Shown here one piece after another: positions 21,717 to 29,542 of a DNA stretch of 30,533 nt. Origin of the DNA: a virus; the IMG/VR virus record IMGVR_UViG_3300028735_000129, positions 1 through 30,533 of that record; one strand, written 5' to 3'. The notes under the pieces were generated by a model. The model saw only the letters and a program-made list of their open reading frames with translations. It did no database searches and was not told where the DNA came from. The first letter of the stretch is position 1, and the number at the start of each line of letters is the position of its first letter. The position numbers and the translations under genes were made by a program.

Positions 21717-23005
21717 TCAAACCTCGAACCAGCGCCACCCTTGATTTTCAAACCGACATTGAGCGCAAGATTCACGAGCTGCCCAAGGTGTTCGGCGCTA
21801 TCTTCGGCTGCTTTGGTTTGCCGTTCGGTTAGCTTTTTGATCATGTCCTCTTGACTGCGACGTGCTAAATCCGCGAAGCCGACCATGCCGAATTGCTGGG
21901 TAGATTTCTGCTCTTTCGGTGGCTGCCCAAGCAGCTGCTGTTGGGCAATGCGCTGATCGCGCGCCGCAATGCGGAGTCTGAATGCTTCGCGTCGCTGCTC
22001 AAGCTCCGTGAGCAGCTGATCGAGGCGTTCCGTGCTTTCTTTGGTATTGGCCTCGACCCACTGCGGCATCTCCTTGATGGTGTTCTTGAAGCCTTCGGTG
22101 AGGGGGCGCAGGTTCGGTGCTTTCCAACCCTTGCCGCTGATCCAGTCGGTAACACTTGTCCAGATGCGGCGGATGTTCTCGCCGGCGTTGCGGAACACCG
22201 CAACGATAAAATTGCCGATCGTCTCAAAAATTTCACGCCAGTTGTCCCGAACCCATTCGATCACCACGACAATATTTTTCCCGAACGCTCGAGCGCGTTC
22301 GACGCTATTCCAGAAAAATAACTTGATCCGTTCCCAAAGAATTTGTAACCGGAGCCGGAATGTCTCGACAAAAAACTGGAACTCCTCGGCCCATCGCTTG
22401 ATGGTCTGGGCCCACGTTTCGTCACCACCTCGAAGCGAAACGCCGAAGAAACTCATCAAGCTATCGAATGCACCACGGATCATGGAGAATGCTGATTTGG
22501 CCGCGTCCCACATCGTATTAAAAAGTGTAACCGCGGTGTCGATCATCGCCGCTATCGTCGGCCGCCACTCGTCCCACAGCTCGCCGAGAGTTTGCGTCAC
22601 CGAGCCGAGCCCGTCGGCTATACCTGTCTGCGTGGCGATCAGCTCGCCAATCATCAGGATGATATCGCCGATCTTCGTCATCAGCCCGTCGAACGCGCTC
22701 GTGATCCGCTTAAGATTTTCGCCGGCCTTCTCGCTGCGGCCCAATGCCACGAGCGCATATACGCCGCCCGCGCCCATCGCGCTTAGAGCAGCAGTCGCCG
22801 CAGCGGCAGCGGTCGTGATCGTGCCAATAGCACTAGCTGCTACCCTCACCCCGGAGATGACCGTATCACCCAGTGCACCAAGCAGTCCACTGCGTGCCTG
22901 GTCACCTACACTACGTAGCCGCTCACCAAGGGCACGCAGCCCCGCCGTGGCTTGGCCTAGGCCACGCACCCCAACATCGACGTATAGTGCCCCGACCTGC
23001 GACAC
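21713..23005 (-). CDS. Tape measure protein (short)
   Basis: The 430-residue protein has the usual composition: an N-terminal GLGQATAGLRALGERLRSVG repeat-like helix, an Ala-rich hydrophobic segment (IGTITTAAAAATAALSAMGA), then aromatic helices (WEEFQFF-type, QILWERIKLFFWNS), and charged C-terminal helices. The start is GTG at 23005 with AGAGG eight bases upstream, adjacent to the frameshift ORF stop at 23007. Tape measures scale with tail length, so this short one predicts a tail well under 100 nm. It also becomes the channel for DNA entry. Confidence 0.85.
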   Translation of the reverse strand: MSQVGALYVDVGVRGLGQATAGLRALGERLRSVGDQARSGLLGALGDTVISGVRVAASAIGTITTAAAAATAALSAMGAGGVYALVALGRSEKAGENLKRITSAFDGLMTKIGDIILMIGELIATQTGIADGLGSVTQTLGELWDEWRPTIAAMIDTAVTLFNTMWDAAKSAFSMIRGAFDSLMSFFGVSLRGGDETWAQTIKRWAEEFQFFVETFRLRLQILWERIKLFFWNSVERARAFGKNIVVVIEWVRDNWREIFETIGNFIVAVFRNAGENIRRIWTSVTDWISGKGWKAPNLRPLTEGFKNTIKEMPQWVEANTKESTERLDQLLTELEQRREAFRLRIAARDQRIAQQQLLGQPPKEQKSTQQFGMVGFADLARRSQEDMIKKLTERQTKAAEDSAEHLGQLVNLALNVGLKIKGGAGSRFE

Positions 23006-23006
23006 G

Positions 23007-23149
23007 CTATAGCCTCTGGCGCATCAGTCGTCGTACCGGATCGATCCCAGATAGCACCATCACCTCTTGTACGGTCAGCCCGAGTATCTGTTCGGGCGTC
23101 CAGCCATAGCCTTCGGCAAGCCCCCGCACTAGCTCGGGCCAGTCGGGGG
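23007..23149 (-). CDS. Frameshift extension of the tail assembly chaperone
   Basis: After the C-run at 23145-23149 a frame shifted by -1 is open for 45 codons (DWPELVRGLAEGYGWTPEQI, then LGLTVQEVMVLSGIDPVR) and stops at 23007, two bases before the tape-measure start. It has no credible start of its own, except a late ATG. Reading the Pro codons CCC-CCG, then slipping back one base, gives a 194-residue fusion of the upstream protein with this extension. This is the conserved G/GT-type arrangement of siphophage tails. Expected frequency cannot be estimated from sequence. Confidence 0.72.
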
Positions 23150-23590
23150 CACGGGAGGGCGTGCTCCAGTCGCTCCGGGCGACGGTGGCATCAATGCGGT
23201 CATCACCGCCTGATAGCGGTCAAGGTCACAGCCCGCCACCCACTCGGCCGCTTGCTCCAGCGTGCTGATTTCTGCCCGATGATGTCGGTGTAGCATCATC
23301 AGGGCCGCCGCCGCAAGCTGCATCTCGATCGGTGACGTGGTCATCAGTGTCTGCAGGTCCGGGTGCCAGTCGCGCTCCAACTCGTAGGCGAGTCGCCAGT
23401 ATTCGCGGGCTTGTTCCGCTGGTACCATCGCCGCGCACTCGGCGGCCTGACGTAGTGGGTTTCGCGCGACGCGCCTAAGTTCGCGCTCCGCCGCGATCAT
23501 CGCACCCAGTGTTGGGGCCGTGAGCACGTATTCGCGACCACCTACGACCAGCCGCTCTTCATCTCGACCTAGTGTAGCAGTCAGGCTCAC
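23129..23590 (-). CDS. Tail assembly chaperone (G-type)
   Basis: The 153-residue product lies between the major tail protein and the tape measure, the standard chaperone position. It has a VGGREYVLTAPTLGAMIAAE N-terminus, then a helical body (LRRVARNPLRQAAECAAMVP; MQLAAAALMMLHRHHRAEIS). The start is GTG at 23590, overlapping the upstream stop as GTGA. Its last codons hold five C residues followed by the -1 frame extension. The chaperone would hold the tape-measure protein until the tail tube forms. Confidence 0.78.
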   Translation of the reverse strand: MSLTATLGRDEERLVVGGREYVLTAPTLGAMIAAERELRRVARNPLRQAAECAAMVPAEQAREYWRLAYELERDWHPDLQTLMTTSPIEMQLAAAALMMLHRHHRAEISTLEQAAEWVAGCDLDRYQAVMTALMPPSPGATGARPPVPPTGPS

Positions 23591-23967
23591 GAGCTGGCCT
23601 CCGTCACGGCGCCGACCGCCTCGAAGGTGACAGCAGCGCTCACGGCCTCGCCCGTGTCCACATTCACGGTCACCGTCACGTCCGTGATAATTGCCTGGAA
23701 TGTGTACGACCTGTCGCCGGTGCCGTCGAAGTCGCCGTGCTTGAGCACCATCGAGGCGATTACACCGCGTGGTGGCGGCGGTGCGTCAAGCTTGATGTTG
23801 CAGGTACCGCTGGCGTCCTTCGTTCCGGGCACGCCAGTCTTCCAACCGCCGCTGGCCGAGGTAGCGAACTTCGCCAACTCGACCTTCTGCGACAACGACC
23901 AGTCGGTGATCGGATAGGTCACCGAATTGTATGTCAGCGTACCGGTGTTCCCAGATACATAGGGCAT
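23587..23967 (-). CDS. Major tail protein
   Basis: The 126-residue protein (GNTGTLTYNSVTYPITDWSL, SQKVELAKFATSASGGWKTG) has the compact beta-sandwich pattern of tail tube proteins, with the central W-S-L-S and a loop LDAPPPPRGVI. It has no Ig-like extension, hence the short length. GAGG lies six to eight bases upstream of the ATG. Hexamers would stack to make the tail tube, with its length set by the tape measure. Confidence 0.8.
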   Translation of the reverse strand: MPYVSGNTGTLTYNSVTYPITDWSLSQKVELAKFATSASGGWKTGVPGTKDASGTCNIKLDAPPPPRGVIASMVLKHGDFDGTGDRSYTFQAIITDVTVTVNVDTGEAVSAAVTFEAVGAVTEASS

Positions 23968-23979
23968 GGGTGTACCTCA

Positions 23980-24360
23980 TCACCACAAGTGAAAGTCAAA
24001 CGTCGCGGTCCCGATGTAGTGTTCGCTGGTCGGGTCGCGGGACAGATCGAGTGAGTGAGCGGCCCAGGTCGCCAGCCGCCGGCTGCCCACCGCCACCGGG
24101 CAGAGATGGTCACGGATCGCGTTGGCGATGGCCTCTACATCGTCAGCTGTTGGGGCCTCGATCGTGGCTCGTAGCGTCACCGTGTCGATGGCGGGGCCAG
24201 TGGTGCGAGCTTGTTTGGTCCGCGTATACCCGGTCAACGCTATGGCGGGCACAGGCCAGCCGAGGATAGGCTCGCCGATGATCACCCGGGCCGCCGGCAC
24301 GAGCGCGGTCAGCTGCGGCACCGACCCCCAACGCGTCACGATGTCGGCGAGCAGACTCAT
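23980..24360 (-). CDS. Tail terminator/completion protein (DUF3168-like position)
   Basis: The ATG at 24360 overlaps the upstream stop (ATGA) with GAGGGTG upstream; the longer frame to 24411 lies inside the previous gene. The 126-residue product reads LLADIVTRWGSVPQLTALVP then GEPILGWPVPAIALTGYTRT, and ends with LATWAAHSLDLSRDPTSEHY. Length, fold type and place just before the major tail protein match a tail terminator or head-tail joining protein. It is assigned by context with moderate certainty. Confidence 0.68.
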   Translation of the reverse strand: MSLLADIVTRWGSVPQLTALVPAARVIIGEPILGWPVPAIALTGYTRTKQARTTGPAIDTVTLRATIEAPTADDVEAIANAIRDHLCPVAVGSRRLATWAAHSLDLSRDPTSEHYIGTATFDFHLW

Positions 24361-24797
24361 GGCGTCACCCTCGCCGCATCGGTTAGCAAGACAGTCACAG
24401 CGTCGCGGCACTCATCGAGCGCTCGCGATAGCCACGGCCGCTGGGCGATTCGCCGCGCGCCCGTCTCGAGGTACGCCATGTAGACGCCATTGGTGCGAAT
24501 GCCGATACGTGCGGCTAGCTCATCGATCTGCCACCAGGTGATCGACGACCGGCCGAAGCCGCTACGCAGCGCTGGTGGTTGGCCAGGTCGCGATGGCACA
24601 TAGCGTGTGTAGGTGCTACCACGCCGACCCGCCGAGGTATCACGAGTACGCCGACGGGTGAGCCGCTGGGCAGGTGTACTGCACAGCACCCGTGCCCGCG
24701 TGTGGATCAGCACAGCCGCCCGCAAGACTGCTGCGTGTACTCGCTGCCGCTGCTGCTGGGCGAGCTGATGGCCGCTCCACCGCACCGTGACGCTCAT
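24357..24797 (-). CDS. HK97 gp10-like neck/tail completion protein
   Basis: The C-terminal part carries NGVYMAYLETGARRIAQRPW followed by LSRALDE, which matches the Y-x-x-x-L-E-x-G-x-R-x-x-x-x-R-P-(F/W)-L pattern of the HK97-gp10 family. The N-terminal part is a basic helical segment. Such proteins join the neck to the tail. The start at 24797 overlaps the upstream stop (ATGA). Confidence 0.82.
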   Translation of the reverse strand: MSVTVRWSGHQLAQQQRQRVHAAVLRAAVLIHTRARVLCSTPAQRLTRRRTRDTSAGRRGSTYTRYVPSRPGQPPALRSGFGRSSITWWQIDELAARIGIRTNGVYMAYLETGARRIAQRPWLSRALDECRDAVTVLLTDAARVTP

Positions 24798-25003
24798 ACC
24801 ACGCCCCTCGTAATACGGCCTGCCGGTAGCACGTCGGCCAGGTCGTGTCCGTCGGTGCTAGCCAGGATGCGGTTGATTTGCTCGATACGATCGAGATAGT
24901 GCTGCTGACTTTGCGGCCAGTTCATGCCCGGGTAGATGGTCTGGTTGGCTAACGCTTGCGCGTAGTTAGTGCGCTCTTGGATCAGCTGTTCGCGCCAGGT
25001 CAT
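24794..25003 (-). CDS. Small unknown head-tail region protein
   Basis: The 69-residue protein (TWREQLIQERTNYAQALANQ, then a Trp/Pro centre and a helical QQHYLDRIEQINRILAS) is not recognised, but lies with neck genes and overlaps the next one by four bases. Its length and helical character could suit a head-tail joining or accessory role. GAGGG is upstream of the ATG. Confidence 0.65.
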   Translation of the reverse strand: MTWREQLIQERTNYAQALANQTIYPGMNWPQSQQHYLDRIEQINRILASTDGHDLADVLPAGRITRGVV

Positions 25004-25025
25004 CAGCAGACCCTCACAGTAGCCC

Positions 25026-25100
25026 CGCCCGGCCGGGCGTCGTTGAACCTCTCCGCTCCAAGGCGGACCGCCCGCCTTGCTAAAACGCCCGGCCGGGTTT
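25026..25100. other. Structured gap after the serine protease gene
   Basis: The 100-base gap (25004-25103) contains CGCCCGGCCGGGCG (25026-25039), a perfect 14-base palindrome; its near copy CGCCCGGCCGGG at 25086-25097; and between them an 8-bp hairpin CAAGGCGG/CCGCCTTG (25059-25066 with 25072-25079). On the minus strand the first palindrome met is followed by CGTTTT, a weak terminator signature. Partial termination or processing between the lysis-like and tail genes is plausible. Confidence 0.5.
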
Positions 25101-25103
25101 GGC

Positions 25104-25856
25104 TCATGGCGTCCAGCCCGGTTGACGCACCGGCATCTCGATTGGCTTCACGTCCAAGAAGTCCGTCGGCGCGGCCAGCATGCGGCGGATCACTGTTGGG
25201 GATGCGCCCCAGACGTCGCCGACGCCGCCGATGCGAGTCGTGCAGCACACCGGGGAAAGCAACCGGCCTTCGGCATCGGTGATGATCCCGCCGCCGCTGT
25301 CACCGTGCGATACGCTCAGGCGGTAGCGCAGCTGGCCGTTCGAGTCTTCGCCGGCCAGCAGTACGCCGGATTCCCGGTTGCCCGGCTTGTCAACCCCGTA
25401 CCCACCGTGCCAGACCTGCGTCTGGATCGGCGGCACGGCCTCGGCGATGAACGCGAAAGGCAGGTCGTCATAGTGCTCGGTGACCACGATCGCACAGTCA
25501 GCCTGGCGATCGATCGCGCTGACACTGCCCTGGAGCGATCGGCCGTCGCGGGTCAGGATCTGCACCGATTCGCCCACTCGCTTGAAGCAGTGGGAAGCGC
25601 TGACCAGGTGCCAGCGGCCGTCCGGCCGACGAGGCCCGACGATCGTCCCCGAGCAGTACCCATTCGTCATGATGACCTTTGCGATCGCGTTCCAGGGGTC
25701 GGGCTTGGGTTCGGGCTTCGGTTCGGGCTTCGGTTCGGGCAGGGGCAGCAGTGGGCCACGGCCGCAGCCGCCGACATACAGGGCCGTGCCGCCGCCCAGC
25801 AGGGTCAGTAGCGCAGTCAGTAGCGCAGTCAGAAATGATCGCCAAGGCTCACGCAC
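25104..25856 (-). CDS. Trypsin-like serine protease with signal/lipoprotein-like N-terminus
   Basis: The start is a GTG at 25856 with GGAGG seven bases upstream; the frame continues to 25991 but only through the upstream gene. In the 250-residue product, residues 8-29 are hydrophobic and end in YVGGC31, a lipobox-like site. A Pro-rich spacer with repeated EPKP units follows (41-54). The protease domain has His89 (LVSASHCF), Asp120 (RQADCAIVV) and Ser187 (SHGDSGGG), a complete chymotrypsin-fold triad. It would be anchored outside the cytoplasmic membrane. It follows two small genes in a lysis-like cassette and may degrade a proteinaceous wall, or be displayed to cleave host surface proteins. 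Confidence 0.86.
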   Translation of the reverse strand: MREPWRSFLTALLTALLTLLGGGTALYVGGCGRGPLLPLPEPKPEPKPEPKPDPWNAIAKVIMTNGYCSGTIVGPRRPDGRWHLVSASHCFKRVGESVQILTRDGRSLQGSVSAIDRQADCAIVVTEHYDDLPFAFIAEAVPPIQTQVWHGGYGVDKPGNRESGVLLAGEDSNGQLRYRLSVSHGDSGGGIITDAEGRLLSPVCCTTRIGGVGDVWGASPTVIRRMLAAPTDFLDVKPIEMPVRQPGWTP

Positions 25857-26100
25857 GGCACAACCTCCGGAAAATAAAAAGCAAGGCCAGAGCGAGTAGT
25901 AGCAAGACGGAGCTGGCCAAGGCCCCGTCCCGCAGACCGACCAGGTATGACGCACGCAAGGCAGACGATTGGGCCAGCGTGGCGGCCTCATCGACCGATT
26001 GCGCGGCCCGCTCGACCGCCTTGGCCGAGCGGTCGATGCTCACCATCGTCGCCCGGCCAGTGGTGATCAGGTCACGCAGCGATGCCTCTTCTGGCGTCAT
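25849..26100 (-). CDS. Single-TM holin-like or spanin-like protein
   Basis: The ATG at 26100 has GGCGGAG upstream. The 83-residue product has an amphipathic/helical stretch (SAKAVERAAQSVDEAATLAQ) and a C-terminal hydrophobic helix (about residues 58-76: GALASSVLLLLALALLFIF), then a basic end (RRLCRA). It overlaps the upstream and downstream genes by a few bases, inside a set including a secreted protease. The topology fits a holin or spanin subunit, but no family is recognised. Confidence 0.6.
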   Translation of the reverse strand: MTPEEASLRDLITTGRATMVSIDRSAKAVERAAQSVDEAATLAQSSALRASYLVGLRDGALASSVLLLLALALLFIFRRLCRA

Positions 26101-26104
26101 GGTG

Positions 26105-26281
26105 TCACTCCGCCGGGATGAGCGCTCGCAATACCCGCAGCACCAAGTCATCGGCCTTGTTGGGCGAGGCCTTCACGATCTCCTCGAGCGCGGGCGAATG
26201 AATGATCGCCCGCAGTACAGGCAGCAGCTCTTTCAAGTCACTTCGTGGCTGGCCGAAGAGTTGGAGCAACCAGGTCGTCAT
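26105..26281 (-). CDS. Small unknown protein (58 residues)
   Basis: This gene starts at ATG 26281 with GAGGG upstream and encodes MTTWLLQLFGQPRSDLKELL, then PVLRAIIHSPALEEIVKASP and a helical end. It is not recognised. It sits between the major capsid gene and the membrane/protease cassette, with its stop just before the next ribosome site. It is helical and amphipathic in part, so it might be a small membrane-active or regulatory protein. Confidence 0.65.
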   Translation of the reverse strand: MTTWLLQLFGQPRSDLKELLPVLRAIIHSPALEEIVKASPNKADDLVLRVLRALIPAE

Positions 26282-26293
26282 ATATCACCCTCA

Positions 26294-27499
26294 TTAGCTC
26301 GGTAGGTTACGACCCCAGACACGGGGTTGCACACAGACAGGCACGCCACATTCGGACACGCTATACCGTACCCAGATGTCGTGGGTGTACCGCTGGGATG
26401 GACTCTGCTCTTCATTGACCTCGATTGGCCACAGCTGGTAGTAGCGCCAAGCCTGCGTCAGGTCGCCGAAGTACCAGGTGCCGGTTGCGTTGGCCTGTGT
26501 CACGCCGGCCGCGATCTGCCGCGAGTAGAGGTGTGGGCTGACCAGTAGTGTGACGCCGGGTGTACCGCCTTGACCACTGTAGGGGTTGCCCGCGACCACC
26601 GTATTGCTGCCCGACCCGCTGCGAGTCTCGATCGCATTGAGGATGCGGTAGGCGAGCGACCGCCGCTGCTCAGGCACTAGCATATGCCGCTGTAGCAGTA
26701 CAGCTGGACCATTCGTACCGGGGATCGTGTTTGCAATCAGCAGATTGATCGCGTCATCCAGGTCGGTCCAGTCAGTCAGCGCGTTGGTGTGGCTGTTGAC
26801 CCAACGACCGCTTGTCAAGAACAAGTTGCTGGTTACGTCTCCGGTGTCGCCAACCCGCTGCTCGATGACGCAGTTAGGAATCAGCCCCGCCACCATGTCG
26901 CAGATCAGGTCTTCCTTCATCCGCGCGATCGCGGCCCCGGCGTCACGAGCCGCTTGGAGCAACGACCCCGTATCGTCCTCCAGGATCGCCTCACGCGTGA
27001 TCGGCAGCTGAAACCCTTTCTTGCGGGTGGGCAAGTTCTTGATCCGCTCGCCGTAGATACCGAGAATCGGATACTCTTGCGATTCCTGAATATCCCGAGC
27101 GTTCTTCCCTTGTTCCAACGGAATCGTCGGGCTGGGAAATTCCGAACGTCGCTTACGGCCCTCAACGACCGGCAGCACCTGAGACAGCACAGTATCTGGT
27201 AATCGTGCGCCTTCCATGACCGCAGCATCCACTATACGCTGCGAGACGAGGCGAAACGCACTAGTACTGATTGCTCCAGTCGCTTCAAGCAGTCGCATGG
27301 AATCGGAGCGGGCCTCAAGCGCTCGCAAGCCATCCCAGCCAATCGAACCACCGGCAGCCTCGATAAGATTGCAAGCTAAGTCGCGGAGGCTGAATTCGTG
27401 CGGGCGAATATGACCTGCACGAAGCCCCTCGGTGAGATCGGCAAGCGTGCGGTGAGAGTCTAGCCGCCAATCTCGCACTAGGCGTGATGCCTGAATCAT
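26294..27499 (-). CDS. Major capsid protein
   Basis: The 401-residue protein follows protease/scaffold and decoration-like genes and has a capsid-like C-terminus: VTLLVSPHLYSRQIAAGVTQ, ATGTWYFGDLTQAWRYYQLW and YTHDIWVRYSVSECGVPVCV. A middle region with ITREAILEDDTGSLLQAARD resembles the HK97-fold spine and P-domain. GAGAGG lies upstream of the ATG. It would be assembled around the scaffold and matured by the protease encoded at 27949-28869. Confidence 0.83.
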   Translation of the reverse strand: MIQASRLVRDWRLDSHRTLADLTEGLRAGHIRPHEFSLRDLACNLIEAAGGSIGWDGLRALEARSDSMRLLEATGAISTSAFRLVSQRIVDAAVMEGARLPDTVLSQVLPVVEGRKRRSEFPSPTIPLEQGKNARDIQESQEYPILGIYGERIKNLPTRKKGFQLPITREAILEDDTGSLLQAARDAGAAIARMKEDLICDMVAGLIPNCVIEQRVGDTGDVTSNLFLTSGRWVNSHTNALTDWTDLDDAINLLIANTIPGTNGPAVLLQRHMLVPEQRRSLAYRILNAIETRSGSGSNTVVAGNPYSGQGGTPGVTLLVSPHLYSRQIAAGVTQANATGTWYFGDLTQAWRYYQLWPIEVNEEQSPSQRYTHDIWVRYSVSECGVPVCVQPRVWGRNLPS

Positions 27500-27502
27500 G
27501 GG

Positions 27503-27946
27503 TTAAGTCCTCTCATGGAATCGAGTCAGAAGGCGGACACGCACTGTAGTTTCGTTCACGCGGATTGTACGGCCCACTGCGTGTGCAGCGGTCGTATTAG
27601 CTTCAAGAGTCTGATCGTAAGGGCTACCGCTGTTGTCGGCCACGCGGACCAAGCCGAGCGTCACTGGTGCAGTGCCTGTGAACGGAAACGCAAAGTCACC
27701 GCTGGTAGCGACCGGGACTAGGCCCGTGTCGCCATCGTCGCGGTCGGCCATTGCTACACCGACACAGTTTGTGCCAACGATGTTGGCGCGGGCGTTATGA
27801 TCAATACCAGTCGCTTTGCTGGCTGGCCGTACCGCCGAGTCACTGCTCGACCACCAGAGGATGTCACCTACCTTAATCACATCTGTGCTAACTTTGGGCA
27901 AGTCAACAATATTTGGATCGCCGCGTTCGAGTCGCAATGCGCTCAT
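27503..27946 (-). CDS. Head decoration/stabilising-like protein
   Basis: The 147-residue protein is beta-rich (VIKVGDILWWSSSDSAVRPA; TLGLVRVADNSGSPYDQTLE), with the structural-gene position directly after the protease/scaffold and before the major capsid. GGAGG is eight bases upstream. Proteins of this size there are usually trimeric decoration proteins; the family signature is not certain. Confidence 0.68.
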   Translation of the reverse strand: MSALRLERGDPNIVDLPKVSTDVIKVGDILWWSSSDSAVRPASKATGIDHNARANIVGTNCVGVAMADRDDGDTGLVPVATSGDFAFPFTGTAPVTLGLVRVADNSGSPYDQTLEANTTAAHAVGRTIRVNETTVRVRLLTRFHERT

Positions 27947-27948
27947 AA

Positions 27949-28869
27949 TTAAATCCTCCAGTTAGCCAGACGGTCTTTGATGTCGCCGTTCGTGGCGGGC
28001 CAGGTGCTTGTGCTCATCGGTTGAGCAATGAGGCGCTGCACGTCCTCGATTAGCGCAGCCCGGCGTTGTGGGCTGCGCTCACGACGGATCGCCTCGCGGA
28101 TTCGCGGCGGCACTCGCGCTGGGTCGAGCTTGGCCTCGGCCATCTGCTGGTCGGCCTGTTCAGCCGTCGTGTACTCATCGAGCTTGGCCTTGAGCGCTTC
28201 GAGTTGGGCCTTTAGGTCGCCCATCGGCGTAGCGATCTCCTGCTGAATCTGCTTGCGCAGCTCGTCCAGCAGATCAGGCCGTTTTGCCTGGAGATCCTCG
28301 AGCGTCAATGACTGGTACAGCGCTTCGAGTGGGTCGGTCGTTGAGGCGGCGGCGTCGGGGGCCGGCGCCGGATCTTGTTCGCGTAGCCTGGATGGCATAG
28401 ACATATCCTCGAAAAGGGAACGAGTCGTCGCCGGTTCGGCGACCAGGTCAACAGATCGCACAGACTCAATGGCTTCGACGATGGCTTGTCCATCGCGGGT
28501 CACGATGCGGCCTTCGGCGTCGTGCGACAGGCCGACGGCGGCGGGGTGATGCTCGGCGTCCCAGAGGAGCTGAGCGGCGGCGGGGTGTGCGGGGTTGATG
28601 TGCAGGTCGGCGCGCAGGCCGCCGTCGCGGTGTTGCACGCTGGTCAGCCGACCGATCTTGTCGCGATAGCTGCGTCGGCCTTCGGGCTGGTGGTCGATGT
28701 AGACGGGTACGCCCTCGTACAGCTTGGCCGCTGCACTCATGGCGTCGGTGGTGTACGTCCGGCCGTTCGCGGAGTGTGAGCCCAGGACGAGGACATCGCG
28801 AATGACGCCGGCCTCGCGATCAATTCGCGAGCGGGTAGTTAGGGCGGAAATGTACTCAACAAAACGCAT
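27949..28869 (-). CDS. Prohead protease fused to scaffolding region
   Basis: Residues 1-155 are the protease: VLVLGSHSANGRTYTTDAMS, VYIDHQ (His60), HPAAVGLSHDAEGRIV (Ser115) and SVDLVAEPATTRSLFE (Asp141), which fits the herpes/HK97-like prohead protease with the A-T-T-x-S-L-F ending. Residues 195-265 are coiled-coil (LLDELRKQIQQEIATPMGDL, KAQLEALKAKLDEYTTAEQA), the scaffold that shapes the prohead and is then removed. The start ATG sits at the edge of a perfect 11-bp hairpin, which may limit translation (see 28868-28906). Confidence 0.87.
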   Translation of the reverse strand: MRFVEYISALTTRSRIDREAGVIRDVLVLGSHSANGRTYTTDAMSAAAKLYEGVPVYIDHQPEGRRSYRDKIGRLTSVQHRDGGLRADLHINPAHPAAAQLLWDAEHHPAAVGLSHDAEGRIVTRDGQAIVEAIESVRSVDLVAEPATTRSLFEDMSMPSRLREQDPAPAPDAAASTTDPLEALYQSLTLEDLQAKRPDLLDELRKQIQQEIATPMGDLKAQLEALKAKLDEYTTAEQADQQMAEAKLDPARVPPRIREAIRRERSPQRRAALIEDVQRLIAQPMSTSTWPATNGDIKDRLANWRI

Positions 28870-28906
28870 AGCGGGATGCCCGCCGATGGCTAGTGCATCC
28901 CGCTAT
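28868..28906 (-). promoter_or_regulatory. 11-bp hairpin overlapping the protease/scaffold start codon
   Basis: ATAGCGGGATG (28868-28878) and CATCCCGCTAT (28896-28906) pair perfectly over a 17-base loop. On the mRNA the 3' arm includes the first two bases of the start codon at 28867-28869, and the loop holds a GGCGGG purine stretch. Such folding would hide the start until ribosomes or a protein open it. It follows the 193-residue gene and may also slow transcription, since TTTT comes soon after. Confidence 0.6.
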
Positions 28907-28960
28907 TCTCTTCCAACCGCTTGCTTCAATTCGGCCGCGGCACGGACGCCGTGGGAAACG

Positions 28961-29542
28961 TCATCTATCTAAATATATCGCCGTGGCTGGTTTTGGTTCA
29001 AGTGAACCACTAGGCAAAATATTTAGTGTCTCCGGGTCAACGACGACTATATGATCACGCCAGTCGCGGCGGTTAACGCGCTCAATAAAATGCGCTCGAT
29101 ACACCCAGTTCGGAGTGGTCGGGATTGGCGGCAAGTCGTCGTCGCTGAAGACAACGTCGCCGTCACCACGAATGTGCGGCGCTAAAGGGGCCAGGAAAGT
29201 TGTCATTTGCTGCACCTTGTCGGCCACGGCCAGAGCCGCAGCGTAGACGTAGGCGGCTGGTTCGTTGACCTCAGGGTAGCCGTCTAAAAGATGGGGCTGC
29301 TGTAGCCGCCAAACGATTGATACTTCCTCGGGGATTGTTCCCGCCAAAGGATATACCATGTCGATCACGCGCAACTGATGCGGATCGCCACCGGGCCAAA
29401 AACAAATGTAGACTAGGTCATTACTGTCTTCAATCCAGGCCCTGGGTCGCTTCCCCATCGGCGGCGGCACTTCTCGTGGTATTTCGATCGTCATCATCTG
29501 CTGGATAAGATCTACCGCAGTTCTCTCATACCTTTGATCCAT
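28961..29542 (-). CDS. Unknown head-region protein (193 residues)
   Basis: It reads RYERTAVDLIQQMMTIEIPR, DLVYICFWPGGDPHQLRVID, and ends with IVVVDPETLNILPSGSLEPK. I do not recognise it. It overlaps the MuF stop by 31 bases and precedes the prohead protease, so it is probably expressed with head genes. An alpha/beta fold is likely. The start lacks a good ribosome site, but the overlap with MuF offers coupling. Confidence 0.62.
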   Translation of the reverse strand: MDQRYERTAVDLIQQMMTIEIPREVPPPMGKRPRAWIEDSNDLVYICFWPGGDPHQLRVIDMVYPLAGTIPEEVSIVWRLQQPHLLDGYPEVNEPAAYVYAAALAVADKVQQMTTFLAPLAPHIRGDGDVVFSDDDLPPIPTTPNWVYRAHFIERVNRRDWRDHIVVVDPETLNILPSGSLEPKPATAIYLDR

